Source: Oxalobacteraceae bacterium
Lineage (GTDB): Bacteria; Pseudomonadota; Gammaproteobacteria; Burkholderiales; Burkholderiaceae_D
DNA length: 5,893 nucleotides
Direction of reading: 5' to 3'
NCBI GenBank assembly: GCA_947453015.1
Contig: CANGFL010000100.1
Span: 1 to 5,893, forward strand
The position numbers and the translations under genes were made by a program. Positions 5,674 through 5,893 of the stretch are shown piece after piece. The notes beneath the pieces are model-generated. The model made no database searches, was not told the origin of the DNA, and was given only the letters and a program-made list of their open reading frames with translations. Every line of letters starts with the position of its first letter. Positions within the stretch are counted from its first letter, which is position 1.

Positions 5674-5784
5674 TTGTGTCGTAGACGTCTTATCGTAGCT
5701 ACATGTATATGCAGGCGGTAGAGACGTGCTGAATTTTTTAAGCACCAAAGCAAAAAGCCAGCATCACAAGATGCTGGTTTTTTT
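5674..5784 (+). ncRNA. Candidate small RNA, about 110 nt, family not recognised
   Basis: The stretch lies between a near-consensus promoter (TTGACC, 17 bp, TATACT at 5639-5667) and an intrinsic terminator (5758-5784), with no convincing reading frame inside. The only ATG-initiated frame, at 5703-5732, has nine codons and no Shine-Dalgarno. The body can fold: ACGTCT (5685-5690) can pair with AGACGT further on (5721-5726), and a GTGCT/AGCAC stem lies near 5726-5744. It also holds the palindromes AGACGTCT and GTAGCTAC. The start is predicted from the promoter and the end from the T-run. No known RNA family was recognised. It could act as an Hfq-type trans regulator, since the 3' end is a hairpin plus seven Ts, but that is speculation. 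Alternatively the terminator serves only the minus-strand paralogue and the promoter match is chance. Confidence 0.4.
5752..5784. terminator. Intrinsic terminator, probably bidirectional
   Basis: CCAGCATC (5758-5765) and GATGCTGG (5770-5777) form a perfect 8-bp stem with a 4-nt ACAA loop. Seven Ts follow on the plus strand (5778-5784). On the minus strand the stem is followed by CTTTTTG. Minus-strand transcription of the Sel1 paralogue that ends at 5857 would reach it 73 nt after the stop codon. The longer T-run on the plus strand fits the candidate small RNA. Confidence 0.88.
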
Positions 5785-5856
5785 CTCCTTCGAGCGATTC
5801 ATTGCCAAGGTGGCAGATATTCGCTTATGTACAGATAATTAATTCGTTAACTCGCG

Positions 5857-5893
5857 CTAGAAACCCATTTTTTTTAGTTTAGCTACCTTGCGA
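5857..5893 (-). CDS. C-terminal end of a second Sel1-type protein (partial)
   Basis: The reverse strand enters from the right edge and reads R-K-V-A-K-L-K-K-M-G-F followed by TAG at 5859-5857. This aligns with KVAKLKKLGF near the C-terminus of the complete Sel1-repeat protein at 4333-5562 (residues 395-404). The DNA is also nearly identical over about 30 bases (compare 5861-5889 with 4351-4381). The paralogue ends five residues earlier, lacking SNGEG. Only 11 codons are visible, so the Sel1 assignment rests wholly on this match. Its transcript probably ends at the hairpin at 5752-5784. Confidence 0.75.
   Translation of the reverse strand, partial: RKVAKLKKMGF

Larger units (their letters stand above)
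5563..5856. other. 294-bp gap between two Sel1-type genes
   Basis: No protein gene is supported here on either strand. From left to right it holds the leader of the Sel1-repeat gene (minus strand), the TTTGAA/TTCAAA dyad, a plus-strand promoter, the candidate small RNA with its terminator, and about 70 bp of AT-rich sequence downstream of the paralogue's stop codon. No tRNA fold or insertion-sequence end was seen. Confidence 0.7.

Noticed and set aside
5703..5732. Nine-codon reading frame inside the candidate small RNA
   Set aside because: There is no Shine-Dalgarno sequence upstream and the length is at chance level; kept only as a remote leader-peptide possibility.

Overview
The window reads as ordinary proteobacterial chromosome, most likely from a betaproteobacterium (Burkholderiales-like). 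This is judged from the character of the HtpG and PaaA/PaaX proteins and is an inference; no marker here fixes the genus. No rRNA, tRNA, CRISPR array or transposase was found.

Left part (1-1652): the first 209 codons of paaA run leftward off the window edge. PaaA is the diiron catalytic subunit of phenylacetyl-CoA epoxidase. Diverging from it is paaX, the phenylacetyl-CoA-responsive repressor of the phenylacetate pathway. The 85-bp gap between them holds a plausible paaA promoter whose -10 hexamer overlaps a PaaX-box-like sequence and one arm of an imperfect inverted repeat. This suggests PaaX represses paaA and possibly itself.

Middle part (1653-4268): a strong hairpin separates paaX from a convergent RidA/YjgF-family gene. 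That gene diverges from htpG (Hsp90). The 123-bp ridA-htpG gap is dense. It has a near-consensus heat-shock (sigma-32) promoter for htpG, a perfect 9-bp inverted repeat around the -35, a dyad close to the predicted htpG transcript start, and two overlapping, mutually exclusive hairpins on the ridA side. One of these hairpins would hide the weak ridA ribosome binding site. htpG ends at a long bidirectional terminator.

Right part (4333-5893): a 409-residue Sel1-repeat protein on the minus strand has a disordered Ser/Lys/Pro-rich N-terminal tail and about eight Sel1 repeats, two of which are part of an internal 327-bp-period duplication. The last 11 codons of a second Sel1-type gene enter from the right edge and nearly match the first protein's C-terminus, so this is a tandem family. 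Between the two lies 294 bp without a convincing protein gene. On the plus strand it contains a promoter (TTGACC, 17 bp, TATACT) and, about 110 nt after the predicted start, an intrinsic terminator. This is a candidate undescribed small RNA and the most interesting item in the window.
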